Shown here: positions 52,385 through 60,570 of the stretch, one piece after another
Layout of the letters: every line of letters begins with the position of its first letter
Position numbering within the stretch: the stretch's first letter is position 1
Assembly (NCBI RefSeq): GCF_003075395.1
Contig: NZ_QDFV01000003.1
Location: 685 to 64,684, forward strand
Direction of reading: 5' to 3'
DNA from: Microbacterium sp. TPD7012
Lineage (GTDB): Bacteria > Actinomycetota > Actinomycetes > Actinomycetales > Microbacteriaceae
DNA: 64,000 nucleotides
Translations under genes and position numbers: made by a program
The notes under the pieces: generated by a model
Told to the model about the DNA's origin: nothing
Database searches by the model: none
The model's input: the letters and a program-made list of their open reading frames with translations, nothing else

Positions 52385-53542
52385 TCACATCGTGACGACG
52401 GGCGGGACGGTCTTCCGGTCCTGAGCGGGGAACGTCACCTTCTGCACGATGATGATGATGCTGGCGGCGACCGGGATCGCGACGAGCGCTCCGAGGATGC
52501 CGCCGAGGGCACCACCGGCGACCGCCGCGATCACGACGAGTGCGCCGGGGACGGCCACGGCCTTGCTCATGATGCGCGGCGAGAGCACGTATGCCTCGAT
52601 CTGCATGTAGACGAGGTAGTAGCCGATCGCGATCAGTGCGGTCAGCGGCGAGACGAAGAGGCAGATCAGCGAGTTGATGATCGAGGCGGTCAGCGTTCCG
52701 ACCAGCGGGATCATCGAGCCGATGAAGGCGATGAGTGCGAGCAGCGCCGGCACGGGAGCGCCGATGATGCTCAGGAAGATGAGGCTCAGCACGCCGTTGA
52801 TGAGGGCGAGGCTCGCCTGACCGATGACGTAGCGGCCGACGGCGCCGGAGACGTCCTCCAGCAGCTCGCTGAACGTGTCGCGCTGGTATGCCGGGACGAA
52901 GCGGGCGGCGGTGCGCTTCATGCCGCGCAGGGATGCCATGAAGTAGAGGGTGAGGATCAGGACGATCGTGATGCCGGTGAAGCCGCCGGCGATGCCGGCA
53001 CCCACCGCGAAGACGCCGCCGCCGATGTCGGCGAAGTTGCCGGGATCCTGGAAGAACCCGAGGACGCCCTGGACGGCTTCCTCGATCGTCGAGCCGAACT
53101 GGCCGCTGACGTCCTTGAACCAGTCGGTGTTCATGAAGTCCTCGATCATCGTCGGACCGTTCTTGATCAGGTTGCTGATCTGCTCGACGAGGAGCGGAAC
53201 GATCGCGAGGATGATGCCGGCGAACGCGAGAACGACAACGGCCACGACGATGGCGACAGCGGCGGCACGGGGGAGCTTCTGCTCGATGAAACGGACGATC
53301 GGGTCGAGGCCGAGCGCGAGGAAGACGGCCACGCCGATGTAGACGAGAACCGTGGCGAGCTGGTCGACGATCCCGCCGATCACCAGCGCGACCAGAACGC
53401 CGAGCGCGCCGAGCAGGCCGAACATGAACGGGTTCGTCCGCGCGTACGCTGCCACGCCGTTGGACGGCTGGGAGCGCTTCAGCTCCGGCGTCCCGGCGAC
53501 CGGCGCAGCATCCGTCTTCGCGATCACTCTTCTACGCCGCAT
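52385..53542 (-). CDS. AI-2E family transporter
   Basis: A 385-residue protein with about eight TM helices, including the PerM/TqsA-type hallmark VGTLTASIINSL, and an N-terminal charged tail. The family was named for autoinducer export, but many members move other solutes or Na+; substrate unknown here. GGGGGA precedes the ATG. Convergent with the lipid kinase gene. Confidence 0.9.
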   Translation of the reverse strand: MRRRRVIAKTDAAPVAGTPELKRSQPSNGVAAYARTNPFMFGLLGALGVLVALVIGGIVDQLATVLVYIGVAVFLALGLDPIVRFIEQKLPRAAAVAIVVAVVVLAFAGIILAIVPLLVEQISNLIKNGPTMIEDFMNTDWFKDVSGQFGSTIEEAVQGVLGFFQDPGNFADIGGGVFAVGAGIAGGFTGITIVLILTLYFMASLRGMKRTAARFVPAYQRDTFSELLEDVSGAVGRYVIGQASLALINGVLSLIFLSIIGAPVPALLALIAFIGSMIPLVGTLTASIINSLICLFVSPLTALIAIGYYLVYMQIEAYVLSPRIMSKAVAVPGALVVIAAVAGGALGGILGALVAIPVAASIIIIVQKVTFPAQDRKTVPPVVTM

Positions 53543-53625
53543 GATTCCCCCGGTCGGTTGTAAGACTCACCCGTCGATCATCCCTCATCCGCGCGGACAA
53601 CCGGCCGGACACGCGAGGAGCCGCA

Positions 53626-53784
53626 TCAGGCTTTCGGGGTGCGGTTGCGGATGACGCCGAAGAGGATCGTCCCGACGAAGAGGATGATCCCGATGATGGC
53701 GATCCACAGGAGACCCTCGATCGCGAATCCCACGACAGCCACGATGGCCCAGGCGACGAGCAGGATGATCAGTACGGTCCACAT
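53626..53784 (-). CDS. Small two-helix membrane protein
   Basis: A 52-residue very hydrophobic protein with two TM stretches (about 2-21 and 24-42) and a short basic tail RNRTPKA. No catalytic site; probably an envelope stress or structural microprotein. Codon use matches its neighbours. Existence is likely but not certain because of its size. Confidence 0.6.
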   Translation of the reverse strand: MWTVLIILLVAWAIVAVVGFAIEGLLWIAIIGIILFVGTILFGVIRNRTPKA

Positions 53785-53857
53785 GCTGCGAACGTACAGC
53801 CGCGACGCGGCGTCGCGCAGGCCCTTGACGGGGAGCGCGACGCCGCGTAGCGAACAG

Positions 53858-54346
53858 TCACTTGCCGGAGAGCTCCACCGTCTCGTTCTCGGCGTCGTAG
53901 GGCTCACCCGTGATCTTCGACTTCACGAAGCTGAAGAGCGAGGCGATCTTCCCGCCGGGGCTGTCCCAGTACTCGGCGGATTCGGCGGAGAACTTCAGCA
54001 GTCCGACGTCGGGGTCGTCCGGGCCGTTCGTGAACCACGCTTCGACGGTCGGGCTCCACAGCTCTTTCACCTTGGCCTTGTCCTCGACGAGGGCGGCGGT
54101 GCCCGAGAGCGACACCCACGAGTCGTTCGAGCTCAGAGAGATCCCGACGCGTTCGTCCTTCGCGATGTCGGCGACGAGGGAGGCGCTGCGGGAGACGAGG
54201 AACCAGAGGTCTCCGTCGAACTCCGCCTCCTGCACGGTGAGTGGATGGGAGACCAGCCGATCGTTGGCGTTGCGCGTGGTGAACATCGCGAAGCGGAAGT
54301 CCTTGATCAGCTCGGCGACCCGCTGGGTGGGGGTGGTGTCGGTCAT
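53858..54346 (-). CDS. Pyridoxamine-5'-phosphate oxidase-like general stress protein
   Basis: A 162-residue split-barrel flavin-binding protein of the general-stress (YdaG/Pyr_redox-like) type: IKDFRFAMFTTR, SHPLTVQEAEFDGDLWFLVS, SLSGTAALVEDKAKV. It lacks the residues of true PdxH, so it may bind F420 or FMN. AAAGGGA precedes the ATG. Monocistronic. It is the second PNPOx-like gene in this window. Confidence 0.86.
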   Translation of the reverse strand: MTDTTPTQRVAELIKDFRFAMFTTRNANDRLVSHPLTVQEAEFDGDLWFLVSRSASLVADIAKDERVGISLSSNDSWVSLSGTAALVEDKAKVKELWSPTVEAWFTNGPDDPDVGLLKFSAESAEYWDSPGGKIASLFSFVKSKITGEPYDAENETVELSGK

Positions 54347-54456
54347 GGGTGTCGTCCCTTTCGCATCGGTGGAACTCCCATCCTGTTCGCCTCCTCCCGC
54401 CGGGCCGAGGGGGTTGCGGATCGTCACACCGCGCGTTAGGTCGCCGGGGTGTACGA

Positions 54457-54491
54457 CGAGAGCCCCCGGAGCGATGCTCCGGGGGCTCTCG
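54457..54491. terminator. Terminator after glnA1
   Basis: A 16-base perfect stem (CGAGAGCCCCCGGAGC with its complement) and a GAT loop, 14 bases after the glnA1 stop on the minus strand. Confidence 0.9.
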
Positions 54492-54504
54492 ACGGTGATC
54501 TGGA

Positions 54505-55929
54505 TCAGACGCCGAAGTACAGCTCGTACTCGAACGGGTGCGGGCGCTGGGCCATCGGCAGGATCTCGTTCTCGTACTTGTACGAGATCCAGGTCTCGAT
54601 GAGCTCCTTGGTGAACACGCCGCCCTCGAGGAGGAACTGGTGGTCCTCCGCCAGTGCGTCGAGCGAGTCCAGCAGGGAGTTCGGGACCTGCGGGATGCCC
54701 TTGGCCTCCTCGGGGGGAAGCTCGTAGAGGTCCTTGTCGACCGGCTCGTGCGGCTCGATGCGGTTCTTGATGCCGTCGAGGCCCGCCATCAGCTGTGCGG
54801 CGAACGCGAGGTACGGGTTGCCGGAGGCGTCGGGTGCGCGGAATTCGATGCGCTTGGCCTTCGGGTTCGAGCCCGTGATCGGGATGCGGATCGCAGCGGA
54901 GCGGTTGCCGGCCGAGTAGACCAGGTTGACCGGAGCCTCGAAGCCCTTGACCAGACGGTGGTAGCTGTTCAGGGTCGGGTTCGTGAAGGCGAGGAGCGCC
55001 GGCGCGTGGGCCAGGATGCCGCCGATGTACCAGCGCGCGATGTCGCTGAGCTGTCCGTAGCCGGCCTCGTCGTAGAACAGCGGCTTGCCGCCATCCCACA
55101 GCGACTGGTGCGTGTGCATGCCGGAGCCGTTGTCGCCGTAGAGCGGCTTGGGCATGAAGGTCGCGACCTTGCCCCACTCGTCAGCCGTGTTCTTGACGAT
55201 GTACTTGAACTTCAGGATGTCGTCCGCCGCGTGGACCATCGTGTCGAAGCGGTAGTTGATCTCCTGCTGGCCCGCGGTGCCGACCTCGTGGTGCGAGCGC
55301 TCCAGGATGAAGCCCGCCTCGATCAGCTTGAGCGTGATGTCGTCGCGCAGGTCTGCCGTCTTGTCGACGGGGGAGACGGGGAAGTAGCCGCCCTTGTACG
55401 GGGTCTTGTTGGCGAGGTTCCCGCCCTCTTCCTCGCGGCCGGTGTTCCACGCGGCCTCCTCGGAGTCGACCTTGTAGAAGCTCTCACCGGCGGTGACCGA
55501 GTAACGGACGTCGTCGAAGATGTAGAACTCGGCCTCGGGGGCGAAGTAGGCCGTGTCGGCGATGCCGGTGGACGCGAGGTACTTCTCGGCCTTCTTGGCG
55601 ACCTGACGCGGGTCCTTCGAGTAGATCTCACCGGTGCGCGGGTTGTAGATGTCGAAGATCATCACGAGGGTGCTCGCCTCGCGGAAGGGGTCGATGTACG
55701 CCGTCGTGACATCGGGGATGAGCTGCATGTCGGACTCGTGGATGCTCGCGAAACCGCGGATCGAGGAGCCGTCGAAGAGCTGGCCCTCCGTGAAGAACGC
55801 CTCGTCGACCGTCGCCGCAGGAATGTTGAAGTGCTGCTGCACACCCGGGAGATCGGTGAAACGGATGTCAAGGAACTTGACGTCGTTCTCCTTGATGTAG
55901 CTCAGAACCTCGGACGAATCTTTGAACAT
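54505..55929 (-). CDS. glnA: Glutamine synthetase type I, GlnA1 (adenylylated)
   Basis: The 474-residue GS has [48 protein letters not shown] and the adenylylation site Y402 in [10 protein letters not shown]. It is the main ammonia-assimilating enzyme and expected GlnE target. The gene stands alone, about 3 kb from glnE and opposite in strand. The leader of about 120 bases is unannotated; no clear GlnR site was identified. Confidence 0.96.
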   Translation of the reverse strand: MFKDSSEVLSYIKENDVKFLDIRFTDLPGVQQHFNIPAATVDEAFFTEGQLFDGSSIRGFASIHESDMQLIPDVTTAYIDPFREASTLVMIFDIYNPRTGEIYSKDPRQVAKKAEKYLASTGIADTAYFAPEAEFYIFDDVRYSVTAGESFYKVDSEEAAWNTGREEEGGNLANKTPYKGGYFPVSPVDKTADLRDDITLKLIEAGFILERSHHEVGTAGQQEINYRFDTMVHAADDILKFKYIVKNTADEWGKVATFMPKPLYGDNGSGMHTHQSLWDGGKPLFYDEAGYGQLSDIARWYIGGILAHAPALLAFTNPTLNSYHRLVKGFEAPVNLVYSAGNRSAAIRIPITGSNPKAKRIEFRAPDASGNPYLAFAAQLMAGLDGIKNRIEPHEPVDKDLYELPPEEAKGIPQVPNSLLDSLDALAEDHQFLLEGGVFTKELIETWISYKYENEILPMAQRPHPFEYELYFGV

Positions 55930-56050
55930 GTACGACTCCTGGATTGCGGATCGATGGCTTCACGGCCATTGTGCACAGTACGGCTGGGGCGTTTCCCCAG
56001 GGTGTCCGTATTGTTTCGGGCATGTTACAGGGGTCGCCTAGGCTGGAGCA

Positions 56051-56479
56051 GTGACGGATGCTGTGAACACGTACCCCGGTGAACGACTCGGACTGCCGAC
56101 CTCGGGCCCGGGAAGCGTGGCCAGAGTCGGTCGCCGCATCGGTGCTCTCGCCATCGACTACGCCGCGGCGACGATCATCGCGACGGCCTTCCTCGGGTTC
56201 GACCAGTTCGCGCTGCCCACCGAGGCTGGGCTGTCCCAGTTCGCGCCGATGATGGTGTTCGCGCTCCTGCAGATCCTCTTCATCCCGACCGCCGGCGGCA
56301 GCCCGGGCCACCGGATCCTCGGCATGCGCGTCGTGCGCCTGGACGGCGCCTGGGTCGGCCTGTGGCGACCGATCGTGCGCACCCTGCTGCTGATCGTGGT
56401 CGTGCCGGCCGTGATCTGGGACGCGGATCAGCGCGGCCTGCACGACAAGGCGATAGGGACGGTCCTGATCCGCGCCTGA
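56051..56479 (+). CDS. RDD-family membrane protein
   Basis: A 142-residue RDD protein with three TM helices (GRRIGALAIDYAAATIIA near residue 23, then two more) and the family's SPGHRILGMRVVRLDG. Some RDD proteins act as Na+/H+ antiporters; function here is unknown. TAGGCT ends six bases before the GTG, implying a leaderless message. Divergent from glnA1. Confidence 0.87.
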   Translation: MTDAVNTYPGERLGLPTSGPGSVARVGRRIGALAIDYAAATIIATAFLGFDQFALPTEAGLSQFAPMMVFALLQILFIPTAGGSPGHRILGMRVVRLDGAWVGLWRPIVRTLLLIVVVPAVIWDADQRGLHDKAIGTVLIRA

Positions 56480-56486
56480 GTGCGCG

Positions 56487-56975
56487 TCAGATCCGGCCGC
56501 GGTTGCGGCGTCGTGCCTCTCGCGGCGCCCGGCCACCGAGGAACGAGCGCGCGGGGTCCACGATGTACCCGCGGCGCAGGGCCTCGCGCCCGATCAGCAT
56601 GCGGAAGCCCATCTCGTCGCGATTGCTGAGCGTGACCTCCGCGAGAACCTCCCGATCGACGAGACGCACGAGGAGCTTCACGACCAGGCGCTCCTGCGCG
56701 TGTCCGGAAGAGCTTCGCACCGCGCGCCGGTCGTGGACGGGCGTCTCGACGACGACGGCATCCTCCTGGCTGTCCTGCCAGGGCTTGACGCGGAATCGGA
56801 CCCAGTCCTCGCCCTCGCGCTCGAACTCGTCGACGTCGAACGCGTGCAGCGAGGAGGTGCGGGCGCCGGTGTCGATCTTGGCTTTGAGCCAGTCGACTCC
56901 CAGATCCGGAAGGCTCACCCACTCGCGCCACCCCGTAAGGGTGTTTGAATGGGTAGACCTACTCACCTGATACAT
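56487..56975 (-). CDS. RimB-like retropepsin-type protease
   Basis: The 162-residue protein has the aspartic protease triad DTG in KAKIDTGARTSSLHA (residues 33-47), then RMLIGREALRRGYIVDP. It belongs to the ATP-dependent zinc protease-like/RimB family (retropepsin fold), which removes glutamate tails added by RimK. It is divergent from rimK over only 17 bases. Confidence 0.86.
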   Translation of the reverse strand: MYQVSRSTHSNTLTGWREWVSLPDLGVDWLKAKIDTGARTSSLHAFDVDEFEREGEDWVRFRVKPWQDSQEDAVVVETPVHDRRAVRSSSGHAQERLVVKLLVRLVDREVLAEVTLSNRDEMGFRMLIGREALRRGYIVDPARSFLGGRAPREARRRNRGRI

Positions 56976-56992
56976 CCTGGCAGGAAATCCCC

Positions 56993-58180
56993 GTGAAGAT
57001 CGCAGTGCTCTCCCGTGCGCCGCAGGCGTACTCCACCCAGCGACTGCGTGCGGCCGCGCTTCAGCGCGGTCACAACGTCAAGGTGCTCAACACGCTGCGC
57101 TTCGCGATCGACCTGACGGCAGATGAACCCGACCTGCACTACCGGGGACGTCAGCTCAGCGACTACGACGCGATCCTGCCCCGCATCGGCAACTCGATCA
57201 CCTACTTCGGCACGGCTGTCGTGCGGCAGTTCGAGCAGATGGACGTCTACACGCCGAACACGGCCAACGGCATCTCGAGTGCGCGGGACAAGCTGCGCGC
57301 CAACCAGATCCTCTCCCGTCACAACATCGCGATGCCGCCGACGGCCTTCGTCCGCAACCGCGCCGACGTGCGCCCTGCCATCGAGCGCGTCGGCGGTGCG
57401 CCGGTCGTGATCAAGCTGCTCGAGGGCACGCAGGGGATCGGCGTCATCCTCGCACCGCAGGTGAAGGTCGCCGAGGCGATCATCGAGACGCTGCACTCCA
57501 CGAAGCAGAACGTGCTCATCCAGAAGTTCATCTCCGAGAGCCGCGGCCGCGACATCCGCGCGCTCGTCGTCGGCGACCGGGTCGTCGCGGCCATGCGGCG
57601 CTCCGCGGCCGGCGATGAGTTCCGCTCGAACGTGCACCGCGGCGGATCGGTCGCGGCGATCGAACTCGACCCGGTGTACGAGCGCGCGGCGGTGCGATCG
57701 GCACAGATCATGGGTCTGCGCGTCGCGGGTGTCGACATGCTCGAAGGGGAGGACGGGCCTCTCGTGATGGAGGTCAACTCCTCGCCGGGCCTGCAGGGCA
57801 TCGAGAGCGCCACCAAGCTCGACGTCGCGGGAGCGATCATCGACTACATCGCCGGCCAGGTCGCGTTCCCTGAGATCGATGTGCGGCAGCGGCTGACCGT
57901 CTCCACGGGCTACGGCGTGGCCGAGCTGATGGTCCACGGCGCTGTCGACCTCGTGGGGAAGACCCTCGGCGAGGCGGGCCTCTGGGAGCGCGACATCACC
58001 GTTCTCACGCTGCACCGTGGCGTCAGCGTGATCCCGAACCCGCGCAAGCACGTCGTCCTCGAGGCCGAGGACCGGCTCTTCTGCTTCGGCAAGCTGGACG
58101 AGATGCGCTCCATGGTCCCGGAGCGGCGTCGTCGCCGCGCCAAGGTGCGCCGCCTGCCCCGCCAGCCGCTCTCGGAGTGA
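56993..58180 (+). CDS. rimK: RimK-type glutamate ligase fused to RCK_C domain
   Basis: A 395-residue protein. Residues 1-292 form an ATP-grasp glutamate ligase (IKLLEGTQGIGV, ISESRGRDIRALVVGD, VMEVNSSPGLQGIE). Residues 303-375 form a TrkA_C/RCK_C domain (ELMVHGAVDLVGKTLGEAGL...DRLFCFGKLDEM), followed by a basic tail. RimK adds glutamates to S6; the RCK_C part may bind a regulatory nucleotide or ion. GTG start after AGGAAA. Confidence 0.9.
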   Translation: MKIAVLSRAPQAYSTQRLRAAALQRGHNVKVLNTLRFAIDLTADEPDLHYRGRQLSDYDAILPRIGNSITYFGTAVVRQFEQMDVYTPNTANGISSARDKLRANQILSRHNIAMPPTAFVRNRADVRPAIERVGGAPVVIKLLEGTQGIGVILAPQVKVAEAIIETLHSTKQNVLIQKFISESRGRDIRALVVGDRVVAAMRRSAAGDEFRSNVHRGGSVAAIELDPVYERAAVRSAQIMGLRVAGVDMLEGEDGPLVMEVNSSPGLQGIESATKLDVAGAIIDYIAGQVAFPEIDVRQRLTVSTGYGVAELMVHGAVDLVGKTLGEAGLWERDITVLTLHRGVSVIPNPRKHVVLEAEDRLFCFGKLDEMRSMVPERRRRRAKVRRLPRQPLSE

Positions 58181-58185
58181 ACGAA

Positions 58186-58221
58186 AGCGCGGCCGCTCCT
58201 CGGAATGAGGGCGGCCGCGCT
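58186..58221. terminator. Terminator between rimK and DUF4191 gene
   Basis: An 11-base outer stem (AGCGCGGCCGC with its complement) and inner CCTC/GAGG stem around GGAAT. It lies six bases after the rimK stop. Confidence 0.8.
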
Positions 58222-58243
58222 CGTCGTGGCGGATGTCGCGGGA

Positions 58244-58954
58244 TCAGCGCGGACGCTGAGCGCGGACCTTCGTGGGGTCGATGCCCTTCGGGATCGGCAG
58301 CGACGACAGCGACTGCGAGACGGAGTCGATGCGTCGGATGACCGCGGCCATGGTGGTCTTGTCGATCGCCTTGGGGAGCTTCTTGATGGTCTTCGAGAGG
58401 TCCGCGATGGCGACCTCGTCATCGCCGTGGCCGACGTACAGGACCGTGACGGGCACGCCGTGCGCGACGCGCTGCGCCTTGCTGCGCTCCTCGTTGATGA
58501 GACGGGTCAGCCGTCCACGGGCACCTTCGCCGACGACGACGATGCCGCCGCGGCCGATGGTGCGATAGACCGCCTCCTGCGTCTTGGGGTTGATCCCGAC
58601 GGGCGTCTCCGATGCCTGCCAGCTGCGGCCGAGGCTGGTGCTGAGAACGTGTCCCGTCGCACCGGGCATGCCGTCGATCTTCGAGTACATCGCCGACGTC
58701 GACAGCCGGGTCATCAGGAAGAGCGACCCGAGCACACCCAGCATCAGACCGGTGATGCCCCACAGCACGAGCGTCCAGATCTGGAACGGGGGGATCAGGT
58801 ACCCGGCGACGAGGCCGAGGAGCACGCCGATGAGAAGGATGCCCACCTGGAGCCACGGAAGCCACGGGTAGACCTCACGGGTGAACCGGAAGAGGGACTT
58901 GATCTGGGAGAAGAACCCAGGACGCTTCTCGGGTTCGGGAGCACGCTTTGCCAT
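58244..58954 (-). CDS. DUF4191 membrane protein
   Basis: A 236-residue actinobacterial DUF4191 protein with two central TM helices (about 45-63 and 70-90), a basic N terminus (RAPEPEKRPGFFSQIKSLFR), and GRGGIVVVGEGARGRLTRLI in the C-terminal half. No known function. TAGGCT lies seven bases before the ATG, so it is probably leaderless. Confidence 0.87.
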   Translation of the reverse strand: MAKRAPEPEKRPGFFSQIKSLFRFTREVYPWLPWLQVGILLIGVLLGLVAGYLIPPFQIWTLVLWGITGLMLGVLGSLFLMTRLSTSAMYSKIDGMPGATGHVLSTSLGRSWQASETPVGINPKTQEAVYRTIGRGGIVVVGEGARGRLTRLINEERSKAQRVAHGVPVTVLYVGHGDDEVAIADLSKTIKKLPKAIDKTTMAAVIRRIDSVSQSLSSLPIPKGIDPTKVRAQRPR

Positions 58955-59115
58955 GGGGACCAGCCTACCGAGTTCGCGGATGCCGTGATGCCGAGTTCGC
59001 GCCCAGCGGAGCGGGCGCCGGGCGACTGGTTCTGCACATTCGCCGAGCTCCATGAATTCCTCCCCATCGTCCTCGTTCGCCACCGCGTCGATCGCTGGTC
59101 CGCTCTGATGGGGAC

Positions 59116-60561
59116 ATGGCAGACGTCGAGATCGAAGACCGGGGCACCGCGCTCCTCCCGGGTGCGCATCGGGTGGTCCGGGCTCTCGATCCGACAGAAG
59201 GACCGTTCTCCGGCGTACTGGTCACTCGTGGGGACGCAGTGGCCGTGCGGGTGGATGCCACCGCTCTCGCCGGATGGGTGGGGTGGCGCTTCGCGGGAGC
59301 GGAGCATGTCGCGGGTCCGGTCGACGTCATCCGGCGTGCCGACGGACACGACGCGCTGCTGCCATGGTGCACCGACCGGGCGCTGGGGTTCCTGGTCCGC
59401 CGCGCGGCCGCCGGCTCCGCGTTGTCGTCGGGGGAGTGCAGCACGCTCGTGGTGAGCCTGCTGCGAGGACTCGACGAGCTCGGAGAAGGTGCCGCCGGGG
59501 TGCAGACGGGGGTGTGGTGGCTGACCGACGGCGGCCGCCCCATCCTCGTCCTCGGCCAGGGAGAGGACCCGCGGTCAGGAGCCGCGGAGATCATCGAGCG
59601 CCTCACGGAGCACTCCGGAGACAAGGCGCTGACCCGTGTCCTCGGCGGGGTGCAGCAGGGGCTCGTCAAAGCGCTTCCGCAGCCGCGCGTGCCGCGGCGA
59701 CTGCTGGAGGAGTGGGAGAAGGAGCTGCTTGCCATCGCGGCACCCCGTCCGATCGGCCGGGAGTCGCATGCCCCGGAGCGTGCACGCGACGTCGCTCGCA
59801 CCGCTGTCGACGTCGACCGGTCCCTGACGCCTGTTCGCGGGATGAGGAGAGGCGGACTGCGGTCGCGTTCGTCGAGTGAGCGGCGGGAGAGGTCGCCCTT
59901 CGCTGTCGGGTTCGGCATGCTGCGGTCGATCGCATCCGGCATCCGCGCGCGTCTCGAGGGGCGGACCGGTGGCTCCGCGGTCCGGCGGACGGCGGCGGAA
60001 TCTGACGCCCCACGCTCGTCGTCTCGGCGGCGCGCGTTGATCGTCGCCGGCGGTGCGGCGGCCGTCGTGCTCGCCGGCGGGTTGCTCTGGCCGACAGGCG
60101 ATGCGGCGGAATCGGCGGATGCCGCCAGGCGCACGGCTCCGCCGGTGTGGACATCCGACGACGCGACGGAGAGTCCGGCGCCGGGAGACGCGGGATCGGA
60201 TGCGGCGGCCTCTCCGTCTCCGCCCGCAGACGACGGCGGACCCGAGGCGGCCGCCATCGCTCTGCTGGCATTGGTCGCGGAGTGCCACACGACCGAGGAC
60301 CGGGTCTGCGCAGACGCCGTCGCGGAGGGATCCGTCGGCGTGGTCGACGTGCTCGGCGACCGAGGAGAGGGCACGCCGACGGTCGAACTGGTGGACGAGT
60401 ACGGCGACGTCGCCGTGGTGCGGCTCGGTCTTGCCGGCGGTCGTCCGGATGACGGTGCCGCCGACGCGACGACGGCGCCCGAGCAGATGCTGGTGCTCGA
60501 GCGCCAGAAAGAAAGATGGCTGGTCCGCGACGTCTACGGCGTCGCGGACCAGCCAGAGTGA
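59116..60561 (+). CDS. Pseudokinase-like single-pass membrane protein
   Basis: A 481-residue protein. The N-terminal 210 residues have a kinase-like outline: LSSGECSTLVVSLLRGLDEL and GVWWLTDGGRPILVLGQGED resemble a degenerate actinobacterial kinase lobe, but no catalytic HRD or DFG is present. A basic linker, one TM helix at about 314-328 (VAGGAAAVVLAGGLLW) and a Ser/Thr/Pro/Asp-rich extracytoplasmic segment with an NTF2-like tail follow. Function unknown; possibly a regulatory scaffold. Confidence 0.6.
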   Translation: MADVEIEDRGTALLPGAHRVVRALDPTEGPFSGVLVTRGDAVAVRVDATALAGWVGWRFAGAEHVAGPVDVIRRADGHDALLPWCTDRALGFLVRRAAAGSALSSGECSTLVVSLLRGLDELGEGAAGVQTGVWWLTDGGRPILVLGQGEDPRSGAAEIIERLTEHSGDKALTRVLGGVQQGLVKALPQPRVPRRLLEEWEKELLAIAAPRPIGRESHAPERARDVARTAVDVDRSLTPVRGMRRGGLRSRSSSERRERSPFAVGFGMLRSIASGIRARLEGRTGGSAVRRTAAESDAPRSSSRRRALIVAGGAAAVVLAGGLLWPTGDAAESADAARRTAPPVWTSDDATESPAPGDAGSDAAASPSPPADDGGPEAAAIALLALVAECHTTEDRVCADAVAEGSVGVVDVLGDRGEGTPTVELVDEYGDVAVVRLGLAGGRPDDGAADATTAPEQMLVLERQKERWLVRDVYGVADQPE

Positions 60562-60570
60562 TGCGGAGTG

